Part shown: positions 50,689-59,252 of the stretch, one piece after another
How the letters are laid out: every line of letters starts with the position of its first letter
Numbering within the stretch: position 1 is the first letter of the stretch
Assembly: GCA_905233825.1 (NCBI GenBank)
Contig: CAJOFE010000014.1
Coordinates: 35,420 to 99,419, forward strand
DNA from: an uncultured Prevotella sp.
Lineage (GTDB): Bacteria > Bacteroidota > Bacteroidia > Bacteroidales > Bacteroidaceae
DNA length: 64,000 nt
Direction: 5' to 3'
The notes under the pieces: model-generated
The model's database searches: none
Seen by the model: only the letters and a program-made list of their open reading frames with translations
What the model was told of the DNA's origin: nothing
Translations under genes and position numbers: made by a program

Positions 50689-51660
50689 TTAAAGTTTGAC
50701 GGTAGAAATATCTACGAGATTGTTCACGATGGCATAGATGGTGAGGCCGGCCGGCGAGTGTATCTGCAACTTACGGGCGATGTTGCGACGATGGGTAATG
50801 ACCGTATTCACCGATATACAAAGGTGATCGGCTATCTCCTTGTTCGACATGCCTTGCACCAATGAGATAATCACATCCTTCTCGCGATCAGAAAGGGCTT
50901 CGGAATTCTGACCAGCACCAGCCTTGAATACCATGTCAGAGATGTTACGGGTGACATCGCTCTGTCTGACTATCTGCTCCAAACGACGGATGGCAGGCAC
51001 GAAAATAAAATCCTCTACCATCGCATGCTGACGCAGCCACACCTCATTCTCGTAGATGTCATGAAGAGTGGCGGTGAGCTGGTTATTATGCAGTCCGTCT
51101 TGAGGGAGGTACTTGATGATCAGCAGTTTCAATTCGCGCAGTTTCTTGTCGGTAGCACCATGATGTTTGGAGAAAGTATCTACATCATAGTCGTTGGCAG
51201 GTTGCCCGTCTATCAGCGACTGCACATAGGGGAATAGCGTTTTCTGCTCATATTTCATATGGCGCCGAATCTCGTGGGCATATTCGTCGTAGAAGCGCAG
51301 TATCAGCTTGGCTAAGGACTCACGCTCATCGAGCGACTCCTGCAACTCGCGACGGATATAAGGCAATTGGAAATCCAGGAAATAGGCATGGCTGGCCTCC
51401 AGATAGTGCAGCAGCGTGGGAACTGACAACTGCTCATCTGCTTCAAATTCTCCATAGCCGTTGATGATGAAATTGACCACCGCGAGGAAAGTATAGGTGT
51501 CCACTTCGTTGTCCTCACACGTTTCTTTGACAGTCTTATCGCCGAAACCAAGACTGATGCCGAAGCTGCCAAGCATCTGCAATAGGTCATAATTGTCGCG
51601 AATCAGCGAGATCATCTTGTCATCGGCCTCATACATCTTCTGATTTTTCATAACTATCAA
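50689..51660 (-). CDS. hemerythrin-like/LuxR fusion transcription regulator
   Basis: 323 residues. An N-terminal ScdA_N/RIC-like helical segment (about 12-75, MLGSFGISLGFGDKTVKETCEDN) is followed by a hemerythrin-like four-helix bundle (about 80-235) with candidate di-iron ligands in LLHYLEASHAYF, IRRHMKYEQKTLFPYV, FSKHHGATDKKL and ENEVWLRQHAMVEDFIFV. A C-terminal LuxR-type HTH (about 255-318, LSDREKDVIISLVQGMSNKEIADHLCISVNTVITHRRNI) binds DNA. It may sense oxygen, nitric oxide or iron through the diiron site. It is divergent from a porin/imelysin/DHOR operon, and a near-palindrome lies at its own start site. Confidence 0.82.
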   Translation of the reverse strand: MIVMKNQKMYEADDKMISLIRDNYDLLQMLGSFGISLGFGDKTVKETCEDNEVDTYTFLAVVNFIINGYGEFEADEQLSVPTLLHYLEASHAYFLDFQLPYIRRELQESLDERESLAKLILRFYDEYAHEIRRHMKYEQKTLFPYVQSLIDGQPANDYDVDTFSKHHGATDKKLRELKLLIIKYLPQDGLHNNQLTATLHDIYENEVWLRQHAMVEDFIFVPAIRRLEQIVRQSDVTRNISDMVFKAGAGQNSEALSDREKDVIISLVQGMSNKEIADHLCISVNTVITHRRNIARKLQIHSPAGLTIYAIVNNLVDISTVKL

Positions 51661-51662
51661 TT

Positions 51663-51683
51663 ACCCAATAATGATTACTGGGT
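51663..51683. promoter_or_regulatory. 21-bp near-perfect palindrome, candidate operator
   Basis: ACCCA-A-TAAT-G-ATTA-C-TGGGT, nine of ten positions paired. It lies between the -7 box (51692-51685) and the start codon of the hemerythrin-LuxR gene, so it covers the likely transcription start. Confidence 0.55.
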
Positions 51684-51684
51684 G

Positions 51685-51716
51685 CAAAGGTAGGCATTAT
51701 TTCCGACATGCACAAT
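51685..51716 (-). promoter_or_regulatory. promoter of the hemerythrin-LuxR gene
   Basis: Minus-strand TACCTTTG (51692-51685) with ATTG (51716-51713) 20 bp upstream. Confidence 0.7.
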
Positions 51717-51734
51717 AATCACAAGTAGGTATTT

Positions 51735-51762
51735 TTTCTCCTTTCTCCCTGCTCCCGACTCC
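51735..51762. repeat. heptanucleotide repeat between divergent promoters
   Basis: TTTCTCC, TTTCTCC, CTGCTCC, CGACTCC in 7-bp register, midway between the regulator and iron-operon promoters. Confidence 0.75.
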
Positions 51763-51792
51763 CATTTTAGGCCATTTCACTATTTTTAGGTA

Positions 51793-51823
51793 TTGGAGGA
51801 GCTGACAAATGGCAGTACCTTTG
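51793..51823 (+). promoter_or_regulatory. promoter of the iron-uptake-type operon
   Basis: TACCTTTG at 51816-51823 with TTGG at 51793-51796, 19 bp apart. The ATG at 51846 follows 22 bp later. Confidence 0.75.
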
Positions 51824-51845
51824 CAGCCGATTTCAGGAAAAAAGT

Positions 51846-53138
51846 ATGAAAAGGTTACTCAGTATAATAGTAATTGCTGCCCTCGCCGCAACGGCCGAGG
51901 CGCAGGTAAATGCCGCCGACAGCGTGCTTGGTCAGCAGCAAAGCGGACGGTTTAGCGTGGGCGGCTATGGCGAGGTGGCCTACAGCCGTAACTTCTTCAG
52001 CGACCACGTGAGTCGCTACTCACAGCCCGAGGAGCACAAAGACGACCCCTCACACGGACGTTTCGACCTGCCCCATGTAGTGGTGTATATGGGCTACAAT
52101 TTCGGCAAAGGCTGGAGCCTCGGCACAGAGATTGAGTTCGAGCATGGCGGCAACGGCCTAGCCTACGAGAAGGAAGACGAAGAAGGCGGTGAATGGGAAC
52201 AGGAGACCGAGAAGGGCGGCGAGGTAGAACTGGAGCAGTTTTGGATTCAGAAGACCTTCAGCCGCGCAGCCAATCTGCGTATGGGGCATATCGTGGTGCC
52301 TGTAGGCCTGAACAATGCCCACCACGAGCCACTGAATTTCTTCACCGTCTATCGCCCCGAGGGCGAGAACACCATCCTGCCCTCAACGTGGCATCAGACG
52401 GGCTTCTCGTTCTTCGGCCGCTATAAGAAGTTGCGCTACGAGGCCCAGTTACTGGCGGGCCTGAACGCCGACAACTTTACGAACACAGGATGGATCAGCA
52501 AGGGTCACAAGAGTCCGATGGAGTATGACGTGGCCAACAAGTACGGCACTGCCCTGCGTCTGGACTATTACGCCCTGCCTGGCCTGCGCCTGGGGCTGAG
52601 TGGATACTATGGCGAGAGCATCGGCAACAGCTACCCCCGAAATGCCAATGGCGTGGATGCCGAATACAAGGGCACGGTAGCAGTCGGAGCTTTCGACTTT
52701 ACCTACAACCACGCGGGCTTGATTGTCCGCGGTCAGGCCGACTACGGCTACTTAGGCGATGCCGAGGAACTGAAGTATGTCTATAACCGTGTGAACAAGA
52801 AGTCGCCCTTCCACCACTCTGCCTTCGTCTCGAAGAATGCCTACGCTGTGGGACTTGAAGCGGGCTACGACATCCTGCAGCTCACCTCATGTAAGGGAAG
52901 TAAGAAGGAGTCCCTCTACCTCTTTGGACGATACGAGGCATACAATCCCTACGCTTCGAACACCAAGGGTGCCGCTTACGACTACACCGCCGTAAAGCGC
53001 ATGGCTGTAGGTCTGAACTACTTCCCAGTGCCTGAGATTGCCATCAAGGCCGAGTTCTCGAACCGCTTCCTGAAAGGACTCTACAACAACGAACCGGCGG
53101 TGAACATCGGCGTGACCTACGAGGGTTTTTTCCTTTAG
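51846..53138 (+). CDS. outer-membrane porin-like protein
   Basis: 430 residues. Signal peptide about 1-19, then a beta-barrel with alternating hydrophobic residues (FSVGGYGEVAYSRNFF, VVVYMGYNFGKGWSLGTEIEFEHGG) and a C-terminal aromatic strand (VNIGVTYEGFFL). An acidic loop near 105-125 (KEDEEGGEWEQETEKGGEVE) could bind cations. It is upstream of imelysin and di-haem oxidoreductase genes, a set found in iron-uptake loci, so it may be the outer-membrane channel. It has no TonB plug. Confidence 0.75.
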   Translation: MKRLLSIIVIAALAATAEAQVNAADSVLGQQQSGRFSVGGYGEVAYSRNFFSDHVSRYSQPEEHKDDPSHGRFDLPHVVVYMGYNFGKGWSLGTEIEFEHGGNGLAYEKEDEEGGEWEQETEKGGEVELEQFWIQKTFSRAANLRMGHIVVPVGLNNAHHEPLNFFTVYRPEGENTILPSTWHQTGFSFFGRYKKLRYEAQLLAGLNADNFTNTGWISKGHKSPMEYDVANKYGTALRLDYYALPGLRLGLSGYYGESIGNSYPRNANGVDAEYKGTVAVGAFDFTYNHAGLIVRGQADYGYLGDAEELKYVYNRVNKKSPFHHSAFVSKNAYAVGLEAGYDILQLTSCKGSKKESLYLFGRYEAYNPYASNTKGAAYDYTAVKRMAVGLNYFPVPEIAIKAEFSNRFLKGLYNNEPAVNIGVTYEGFFL

Positions 53139-53207
53139 ACTATAGAAAGAGACTATAGACTTTAGAATTTTTAATTTAAATAGAATAACAGATAAATTTG
53201 TAACAAC

Positions 53208-54518
53208 ATGAAAAAGATTTTCTACCTGCCCCTTGTGCTGGGCACACTGACGTTCACCGCTTGCAGCGATGACGATGACGAGAACAACGACTCGACCGAC
53301 TTCAACATTGTGATTACTACGCCCGCTGTCGATCAGGACAGCTACGCCGCCAACACCACAGAGGGCAACTACAAGAGCAAGAGCTTCGGCAACACCGCTG
53401 TTGATGCATGCGCCACGCTCTGCGACGAGCTGGGCAAAGCCAACACCGCCATTGCCTCAGCCAAGCTGAACGAAACCCAGGAGCAGTATCTGCGTGAAGT
53501 GCTGAAGACGCTCGTCTCGAACGTCATCGTACCTACATATACCGCTCTGGCCGACAACGTGGAGGATCTGGAGAAGACACTCAATGGCCTGACCGTACAG
53601 ACCATCACGCAGACGCAAATCAACAAGGCCTGCGATGACTTCAAGGCCGCCCGTCTCTACTGGGAGCGCTCGGAGGCCTTCCTCGGCGGTGCCGCCAGCG
53701 ACTTCGACATCGACCCCACTATCGACTCGTGGCCGCTGAACCGCACATTGCTGCTTAACTACTTCAACAACGGCATGAATGACGAGATGCTCGACGATGC
53801 CAGCATCCTCGGCTTCCACGCCCTGGAGTTCATCCTTTTCCGCGACGGTCAGCCCCGCCGTGTAGCTGAGCTGCAGGCCACCGATACCTACAAGAACTTC
53901 GAAAAGATTACAGGCGAGCAGGAGCTGAAGTATGCTCAGGAAATCTGCAAGCGTCTGAAGGAGCGCACCTTCCAGCTGCAAGTGGCATGGGATGGCGGTA
54001 AGAATGCTTCACGCTTGAACGTGGTGAAGACTGCAGGTCTGGACTATACCACCGAGGCAGGACTCTCCTATGGTGACAACCTCGTCAATGCAGGCATCGC
54101 TGGAAGCAAGAGCACCTTCCCCACCCTGAAGGATGCCATTGCACAGGTGCTGAGCGACGACGAAGGCTCGTGTTTTGCCATCGGCAACGAGGTGGGCACG
54201 GCGAAGATTGCCAACCCCTTCTCAGCAGGCGACGTGAGCTACGTGGAGTCGCCCTACAGCTATAACAGCATCGCCGACTTCCGCGACAACATCCGCAGCA
54301 TCCGCAACATCTGGCTCGGCTCTACCGACAAGACGGCCAACAAGTATTCGTTCCATACTTTCTTCGCCAGCGTCAATAAGCAAAGCATCAATCAGACCAT
54401 TGAGGGTGCCTACGTAAAGTCCATCGAGGGCATCTCGAACATGCCTGCTCCCTTCGTGAAGTACTGCTCCACCATCTGGGGCATTGCGTTTGAGGATGCA
54501 GAGATACCTGAGGAATAA
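53208..54518 (+). CDS. imelysin family lipoprotein (M75, IrpA-like)
   Basis: 436 residues. Lipobox LTFTAC (Cys about 19) followed by an Asp-rich stretch. The signature G-x-H-x-x-E lies at G202-F-H204-A-L-E207, and the two helical bundle halves are complete. Imelysins bind metal and are part of bacterial iron-acquisition operons despite their peptidase name. It lies 70 bp after the porin, across another short 7-bp repeat (GACTATA, 53134-53167), and is followed by the DHOR gene. Confidence 0.9.
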   Translation: MKKIFYLPLVLGTLTFTACSDDDDENNDSTDFNIVITTPAVDQDSYAANTTEGNYKSKSFGNTAVDACATLCDELGKANTAIASAKLNETQEQYLREVLKTLVSNVIVPTYTALADNVEDLEKTLNGLTVQTITQTQINKACDDFKAARLYWERSEAFLGGAASDFDIDPTIDSWPLNRTLLLNYFNNGMNDEMLDDASILGFHALEFILFRDGQPRRVAELQATDTYKNFEKITGEQELKYAQEICKRLKERTFQLQVAWDGGKNASRLNVVKTAGLDYTTEAGLSYGDNLVNAGIAGSKSTFPTLKDAIAQVLSDDEGSCFAIGNEVGTAKIANPFSAGDVSYVESPYSYNSIADFRDNIRSIRNIWLGSTDKTANKYSFHTFFASVNKQSINQTIEGAYVKSIEGISNMPAPFVKYCSTIWGIAFEDAEIPEE

Positions 54519-54577
54519 AAGGCCACGGTTTAACATGGTTTTATACGGAAAAAGAAAACATAATACTTAGATATACT

Positions 54578-56326
54578 ATGAACAAGCTATCACGATTATC
54601 CATCGTGACCATGCTGGCAGCTTTCGGGCTGTCAGCATGTTCCGATGATGACAACAAGACAGACCTCGGCGAGCTGACACTGGCCGAGGAAGTGTTTGGC
54701 AAAGCCAATGATACCTTTAGCGCAGATGAGTGGTACCCTGGCGGACAGCTCGGCACCACCGAGAAGGCCAGCTACAGCGCCATTGCCCCTGCTGCAGCAA
54801 GCATTGCAGGCATGGAAGCCGACTTCAACACGGGTGAAGACTTCTTCGAACATCTCTACACCTTCGAGCAAGAACCACGTAAGGGCCTCGGCCCCGCCTG
54901 GGTGCGCAACGGTTGTATTCATTGCCATCCCAGCTACGGTCACGGCAAACGCCAGACAGAGTATCGCGCCAACCAAGTGGGTAACGGCTATCTGCTCGTC
55001 ATCTACCACCCCGACAACAACGCCTACATCAGCGAAGTGACGGGCATGCCGCAGACACAGGCTATGGCACCCTTCAAAGCCCCCATCGACGAGAACCAGA
55101 TCAGCATCCAGTGGCTCGACGTGAAGGAGATGCCCAGCGGACTGCCCATGCAGTTTGCCGACGGCGAGCAGTATGCACTCATATACCCGGAAGTGAGTAT
55201 TCCGCAGTCAGCATTCAACACCAATCCTAAGCCTGAGAACTACGAAGTGCGCCTGGAGAGCACCATCGGCATCTACGGTACGGGACTGCTCGATGCCCTC
55301 GACGATGCCGACATCGAAGCCCAGTGGAAGGCTGAGTCGCCCTATGTGGAGCTGAACCCCGCCATGTGGGACAAGGAGGCCGGTACGTTCAAGGCCTCAG
55401 CCTACTATTCGGCAGGCTATAACGACACGGGCAAGCATCATGGTGATCGCGGCCCGCTGAAGCGTTTCACCTACGCCATGACACGAGGAACCCTTCAGGA
55501 CGGTGCCGGCGCCAACGCCATCTGGAACATCACCAACGTCACCCGTAGCGACCGTCACTGGCTCTACACCACTCCCGCCTGGGCAAAGGCCATGAGTGAG
55601 GACAAAGAGGTCATCGCCTACATCCGCGAGCATGGAGCCAGCGAGACCAGCATCCTCCATCCCTACTATGCCGACGGCACCGATGAGGGCATCAGCCAGC
55701 GTGTGAATGAAATCCTCTCATGCTCCAGCATTGCCAAGAAAGACGTCTTCGAGAAATATCTCCTCAATGGCAAGCCCTACAACGGCGAGGAGGAGATGAG
55801 CGACAAGCAGTACTACCAGTTCATCGTCTGGCATCGCGGCCTCGCCGTGCCTGCAGCCCGTAACCTCGACGATGCCGACGTGAAGCGCGGCAAGGTGCTC
55901 TTCACCGACCTGGGTTGTGCCCAGTGTCACCGTCCCTCATGGAAGACCGGCGAGGACAAGATGTGGGTGGATGCCTCGACGAAGGCCTATGCCCAGAGCA
56001 TCGGCAAGAAGGCCGAGGACATGCTTCCCCGTTATGCCCATCAGACCATCTGGCCCTACACCGATATGGTGCAGCACCGGCTGTTCATGAAGAACGACAT
56101 CCGTACGGGCTGGTGCCGCACTACCCCACTCTGGGGTCGCGGACTCTCGCTCCGTCTCACTGGTGCCGACGATCGTCTGCACGACTGTCGCGCACGTACC
56201 GTCATCGAGGCCATCATGTGGCACGGCTATTCCAAGGAGAGCGATGCCTACTCCGCCACGGAGAAGTTCTATCGCCTGCCCAAAGCCGATCGCGATGCCG
56301 TCGTGAAGTTCATAGAAAGCATCTGA
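54578..56326 (+). CDS. di-haem oxidoreductase (DUF1111/DHOR) lipoprotein
   Basis: 582 residues. Lipobox GLSAC (Cys about 21). Two c-type haem sites: C113-I-H-C116-H117 and C447-A-Q-C450-H451. The C-terminal RTTPLWGRGLSLRL motif and the overall layout match the MauG-like DUF1111 family, often called putative thiol oxidoreductase. With imelysin and a porin it forms the module seen in iron-uptake loci of other phyla, possibly oxidising or reducing iron outside the cytoplasm. Presence of c-type haems implies a cytochrome c maturation system elsewhere. Confidence 0.9.
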   Translation: MNKLSRLSIVTMLAAFGLSACSDDDNKTDLGELTLAEEVFGKANDTFSADEWYPGGQLGTTEKASYSAIAPAAASIAGMEADFNTGEDFFEHLYTFEQEPRKGLGPAWVRNGCIHCHPSYGHGKRQTEYRANQVGNGYLLVIYHPDNNAYISEVTGMPQTQAMAPFKAPIDENQISIQWLDVKEMPSGLPMQFADGEQYALIYPEVSIPQSAFNTNPKPENYEVRLESTIGIYGTGLLDALDDADIEAQWKAESPYVELNPAMWDKEAGTFKASAYYSAGYNDTGKHHGDRGPLKRFTYAMTRGTLQDGAGANAIWNITNVTRSDRHWLYTTPAWAKAMSEDKEVIAYIREHGASETSILHPYYADGTDEGISQRVNEILSCSSIAKKDVFEKYLLNGKPYNGEEEMSDKQYYQFIVWHRGLAVPAARNLDDADVKRGKVLFTDLGCAQCHRPSWKTGEDKMWVDASTKAYAQSIGKKAEDMLPRYAHQTIWPYTDMVQHRLFMKNDIRTGWCRTTPLWGRGLSLRLTGADDRLHDCRARTVIEAIMWHGYSKESDAYSATEKFYRLPKADRDAVVKFIESI

Positions 56327-56395
56327 CGTGCTTCACTGAATTGCAAAGGTGTAGAAGTGCCCTTTAAGCAGTTAAGAGAACGGCTTTTTTGAATC

Positions 56396-56507
56396 TGCCA
56401 CTTAAGTGGTAGGCATTTAGGACTTAAGTGGTAAGAGTCTGCCACTTAAGTGGTAGAAGCCTAGGACTTAAGTGGCAGATTCGTGAAAAGGCACCTAAAA
56501 GGTGGTT
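56396..56507. repeat. 22-bp tandem array with CCACTTAAGTGG palindromes
   Basis: ACTTAAGTGG-containing units are centred on boxes starting at 56398, 56420, 56442 and 56464, an exact 22-bp period. Boxes alternate CCACTTAAGTGG (fully palindromic) and GGACTTAAGTGG. A fifth unit (GGCACCTAAAAGGTGG) is degenerate. It lies between convergent genes. Confidence 0.9.
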
Positions 56508-56537
56508 TGAGCCGTCTTCAAGACGGTTCTAAAGGCT

Positions 56538-57200
56538 TTATTCTTCCGTGCTGCAAGGATAATAAACGTATGTGGCGCCCTGTTTCTCGCAGTAGTATTT
56601 GGGAGGTTCCTCTGCCGTTAGTTTATCAAGCCATTTCTGGGCACGATAGGCCGTGATGTTCAGCCCGAATTCCATTTGCTTGCGAGTGATGGAATGGTGC
56701 TCCGTCAGGTATTCGTCGAGAAATGCCATAACCTGCTCACGCGTGTAGGGCTTATTCTTGCCTGCCGGCCCGCGACCATATTTGTTGCGGGTAGATGTCA
56801 TGTCTTTCAGGGCCTTTACAAAACTGGGGTCAGGCGTGAAAGAAACGCCCTGCACCTCCACATCGTTAGCCGTGATGGCGTCGGGGTCGGTAAAGTGGGG
56901 CTTGATAGGGTTGCCTTCCTCGTCGTACTGCGTTTTCAGACCGACTTTCATCTGGAAGGTGCCGATACCATCGATGCGGAATCGCATGTTGTTGCGCAAC
57001 TGCTCAACAATCTCGTCCTTCAGCACGGAAAGCGACGATCTCATCATGACGGTGTTATAGGTGTTGTGATACTGTAGGTGAGCCAGAAAGGTTTTCTCGC
57101 TCATCGTGCCTTCAGGCATGTGGCGCACCTGATAGGTGGTGTTACCCTCAGCATCGGGCAGAGGGTTGGGGTAAATGCCGTATTTGATTTTGTGTATCAT
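56538..57200 (-). CDS. HU-like DNA-binding protein with C-terminal extension
   Basis: 220 residues. Residues about 1-125 resemble the Bacteroidota HU-related family (MIHKIKYGIYPNPLPDAEGNTTYQVR, then SVLKDEIVEQLRNNMRFRIDGIGTFQMKVGLK). A Lys/Arg/Gly-rich linker (TRNKYGRGPAGKNK, about 137-150) leads to a small helical domain (about 152-200, REQVMAFLDEYLTEHHSITRKQMEFGLNIT) resembling a winged helix. It probably shapes DNA; the extension is not part of classical HU. It has its own promoter. Confidence 0.75.
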   Translation of the reverse strand: MIHKIKYGIYPNPLPDAEGNTTYQVRHMPEGTMSEKTFLAHLQYHNTYNTVMMRSSLSVLKDEIVEQLRNNMRFRIDGIGTFQMKVGLKTQYDEEGNPIKPHFTDPDAITANDVEVQGVSFTPDPSFVKALKDMTSTRNKYGRGPAGKNKPYTREQVMAFLDEYLTEHHSITRKQMEFGLNITAYRAQKWLDKLTAEEPPKYYCEKQGATYVYYPCSTEE

Positions 57201-57277
57201 AAAATTGTTGTATTGTAAAGTGTGGTTTTTGTGAGTTTTATCTTAATCTGTATATCCCTTGTTTTGTTTAACCGTTG

Positions 57278-57285
57278 CAAAGTTA
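57278..57285 (-). promoter_or_regulatory. -7 element of the HU-like gene
   Basis: Minus-strand TAACTTTG, about 78 bp before the ATG at 57200. The -33 box is weak. Confidence 0.5.
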
Positions 57286-57417
57286 CAAATTTTCTTTTAA
57301 AAAACATTCTTTTTACCAGCAAAAGATACTGTTTCGTGTAAAAGAAAAGAATCAGCATCTATCGCATGATATTTCGAGAAGCCTCTGCAATTCATGGGCC
57401 AATTCCCAATAATCATT

Positions 57418-57452
57418 AAATCCCAAGGCAGAATCGACCTGCTTTGGGATTT
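57418..57452 (+). terminator. strong 14-bp hairpin upstream of the GNAT gene
   Basis: 57418-57431 pairs with 57439-57452 (14 pairs including one G-T, 7-nt loop AATCGAC) and runs into TCTTC. No plus-strand gene precedes it, so it could end a small RNA; no promoter for one was seen. The rest of the 290-bp gap shows nothing else. Confidence 0.5.
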
Positions 57453-57458
57453 TCTTCG

Positions 57459-57466
57459 TATATTTG
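57459..57466 (+). promoter_or_regulatory. -7 element of the GNAT gene
   Basis: TATATTTG, 24 bp before the ATG at 57491. The strong hairpin occupies the -33 region. Confidence 0.55.
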
Positions 57467-57490
57467 TGCCCTAAATAAGGTAATTGAATA

Positions 57491-58012
57491 ATGTGGGAAA
57501 TTAGAGAAGCAACAATAACGGACGCAGAGGCAATGCTTGCCATCTATGCGCCATACGTAGAACATACGGCCATTACCTTCGAGTATGATGTGCCGACAAC
57601 AGACGATTTTCGTCAACGCTTGTTGAAGGTGCAGACGAAATACCCCTGGATTGTGGCTGAAGAGCATGGACGGATTGTCGGTTACGCATACGCCAGCGCC
57701 TTCAAGGAACGGGCGGCTTACCAATGGGCCGTCGAGACCTCCATCTATGTTGACAGCAGCATGAAGCGATGCGGAATAGGTCGCCAACTCCACGAAACCC
57801 TCGAACAACGGTTAAAGGCTCAGGGCATCCTTAACATGAATGCCTGCATCTCCTTCATCGAGACAGAAGATGAATATCTGACGCAGGACAGCGTACGCTT
57901 CCATGAACAGCTTGGTTACAGTCGAGTGGCCCACTTCCACCAGTGCGGCAAGAAGTTTGGACGCTGGTATGACATGATTTGGATGGAGAAGATAATCGGT
58001 GAACATAAATAG
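57491..58012 (+). CDS. GNAT N-acetyltransferase, phosphinothricin-acetyltransferase-like
   Basis: 173 residues. The start IREATITDAEAMLAIYAPYVEHTAITFEYD and the acetyl-CoA loop R-C-G-I-G-R (about 96-101) are typical of the Pat/Bar/YncA branch. FHEQLGYSRVAHFHQCGKKFGRWYD at the C-terminus is the usual substrate lid. It probably acetylates a small amine such as an amino-acid analogue (methionine sulfoximine-like). It stands alone with its own promoter. Confidence 0.9.
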   Translation: MWEIREATITDAEAMLAIYAPYVEHTAITFEYDVPTTDDFRQRLLKVQTKYPWIVAEEHGRIVGYAYASAFKERAAYQWAVETSIYVDSSMKRCGIGRQLHETLEQRLKAQGILNMNACISFIETEDEYLTQDSVRFHEQLGYSRVAHFHQCGKKFGRWYDMIWMEKIIGEHK

Positions 58013-58106
58013 ACGTATGAGAAAAGTAATCGTAAGATTTATAAACTTCCGTAATATTGGTAATTCTTTCCAAGATTTGGGTAGTGCCTGATTGCCAAAA
58101 TCGTCG

Positions 58107-58114
58107 TACCTTTG
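58107..58114 (+). promoter_or_regulatory. -7 element of the flavodoxin-lipoprotein operon
   Basis: TACCTTTG, 25 bp before the ATG at 58140. The -33 region lacks a clear TTTG. Confidence 0.6.
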
Positions 58115-58139
58115 CAGCGTCAAATTTTAAAGAAGAGAA

Positions 58140-59249
58140 ATGAAACAGATTGCATTGATTTTGATGTCGCTCCTGATGGTGTGCTGCACGAAGGATGACG
58201 AGGTAAAGGCTGCCACCGTGCAGGAGGAAGGTAAGACGCTGGTGGTGTACTACAGCTACACGAACAATTGTCACGAGATAGTGACCTCTCTGACGAGTCA
58301 GATTGAGGCTGACGTGATGCGGATTGAACCTGCGGACAAGACGCAGAAGTATGAGGCAAACGGCTATGCCATCGGTACGGCGCTGCTGAACGCTATCAAG
58401 GCTGCACCCAACGATGCGTCGAGCTACCCTGCCATCGACCCCGTGAGCATCACCGACCTCTCACAGTACCAGAATATCATCATCGTGACACCGCTGTGGT
58501 GGAGTCAGATGGCAGCGATCATGCAGACGTTCCTATTTAATTATGGTGCGCAGATGACAGGCAAAAATGTTGCTCTGATTGTGTCGAGCCACAGTAGCAG
58601 CATTAGCGGTGTGGTAGCCGATGCTGAGCGACTGGTGAAGAACGTTACATGGATGGGCGATGCACTGTGGATCAATGCCAGCAACCATAGTAACCGTGCC
58701 TCGCTGATTCAGAACTGGTTGCCGACGCTGAATTTTGCTGAAAAACAAACTACAATGAATAGGATGTATATTACTATCGACGGACAGACACAGGCTATGA
58801 CACTCGTCGATAATCAAGCAACAAAGACGCTTGTTGAGAAATTGCAGCAGGCTCCCGTAACTGTGACGCTGAACAGCAGCGGAGGCTTTGAGATTTGGGG
58901 AGCTCTTGGCTTCTCATTGCCAACAAACAACGAGCAGATTAACGCGCAACCAGGTGACGTCATCCTGTACAACGGTTCGAATATCTGCATCTTCTACGGT
59001 ACGAACTCGTGGAGCTACACCCGTTTGGGCAAGATTGACGGTCTGTCGGAGAGCGAACTTCGCACGTTCCTCAAGGCTGGCGAGAGCAACATCACCGTCA
59101 CGCTGTCGCTCTCGTCTGGGACAACTGCCGTCAATAGCGTCCGTAGCGCAGCTACAGAAAATGACGCATACTACTCGCTCAGCGGGCAGCGCATCGAGAA
59201 TCCAACACATGGCATATATATAAAAAACGGTAAAAAGGTAATCTTATAA
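58140..59249 (+). CDS. exported flavodoxin/cyclophilin-like fusion lipoprotein
   Basis: 369 residues. Signal peptide with lipobox LMVCC (Cys about 15-16). A flavodoxin-like domain (about 30-195) opens with TLVVYYSYTNNCHEI, the FMN phosphate-loop region, and includes IIIVTPLWWSQMAAIMQTFL. A second domain (about 207-325, MYITIDGQTQAMTLVDNQATKTLVEKL) is a cyclophilin-like fold. The C-terminus (YYSLSGQRIENPTHGIYIKNGKKVIL) resembles a secretion-sorting tail. A flavodoxin outside the cytoplasm is unusual. It is followed by a Cys-nucleophile hydrolase (3-bp gap) and an AraC regulator. Confidence 0.85.
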   Translation: MKQIALILMSLLMVCCTKDDEVKAATVQEEGKTLVVYYSYTNNCHEIVTSLTSQIEADVMRIEPADKTQKYEANGYAIGTALLNAIKAAPNDASSYPAIDPVSITDLSQYQNIIIVTPLWWSQMAAIMQTFLFNYGAQMTGKNVALIVSSHSSSISGVVADAERLVKNVTWMGDALWINASNHSNRASLIQNWLPTLNFAEKQTTMNRMYITIDGQTQAMTLVDNQATKTLVEKLQQAPVTVTLNSSGGFEIWGALGFSLPTNNEQINAQPGDVILYNGSNICIFYGTNSWSYTRLGKIDGLSESELRTFLKAGESNITVTLSLSSGTTAVNSVRSAATENDAYYSLSGQRIENPTHGIYIKNGKKVIL

Positions 59250-59252
59250 AGT

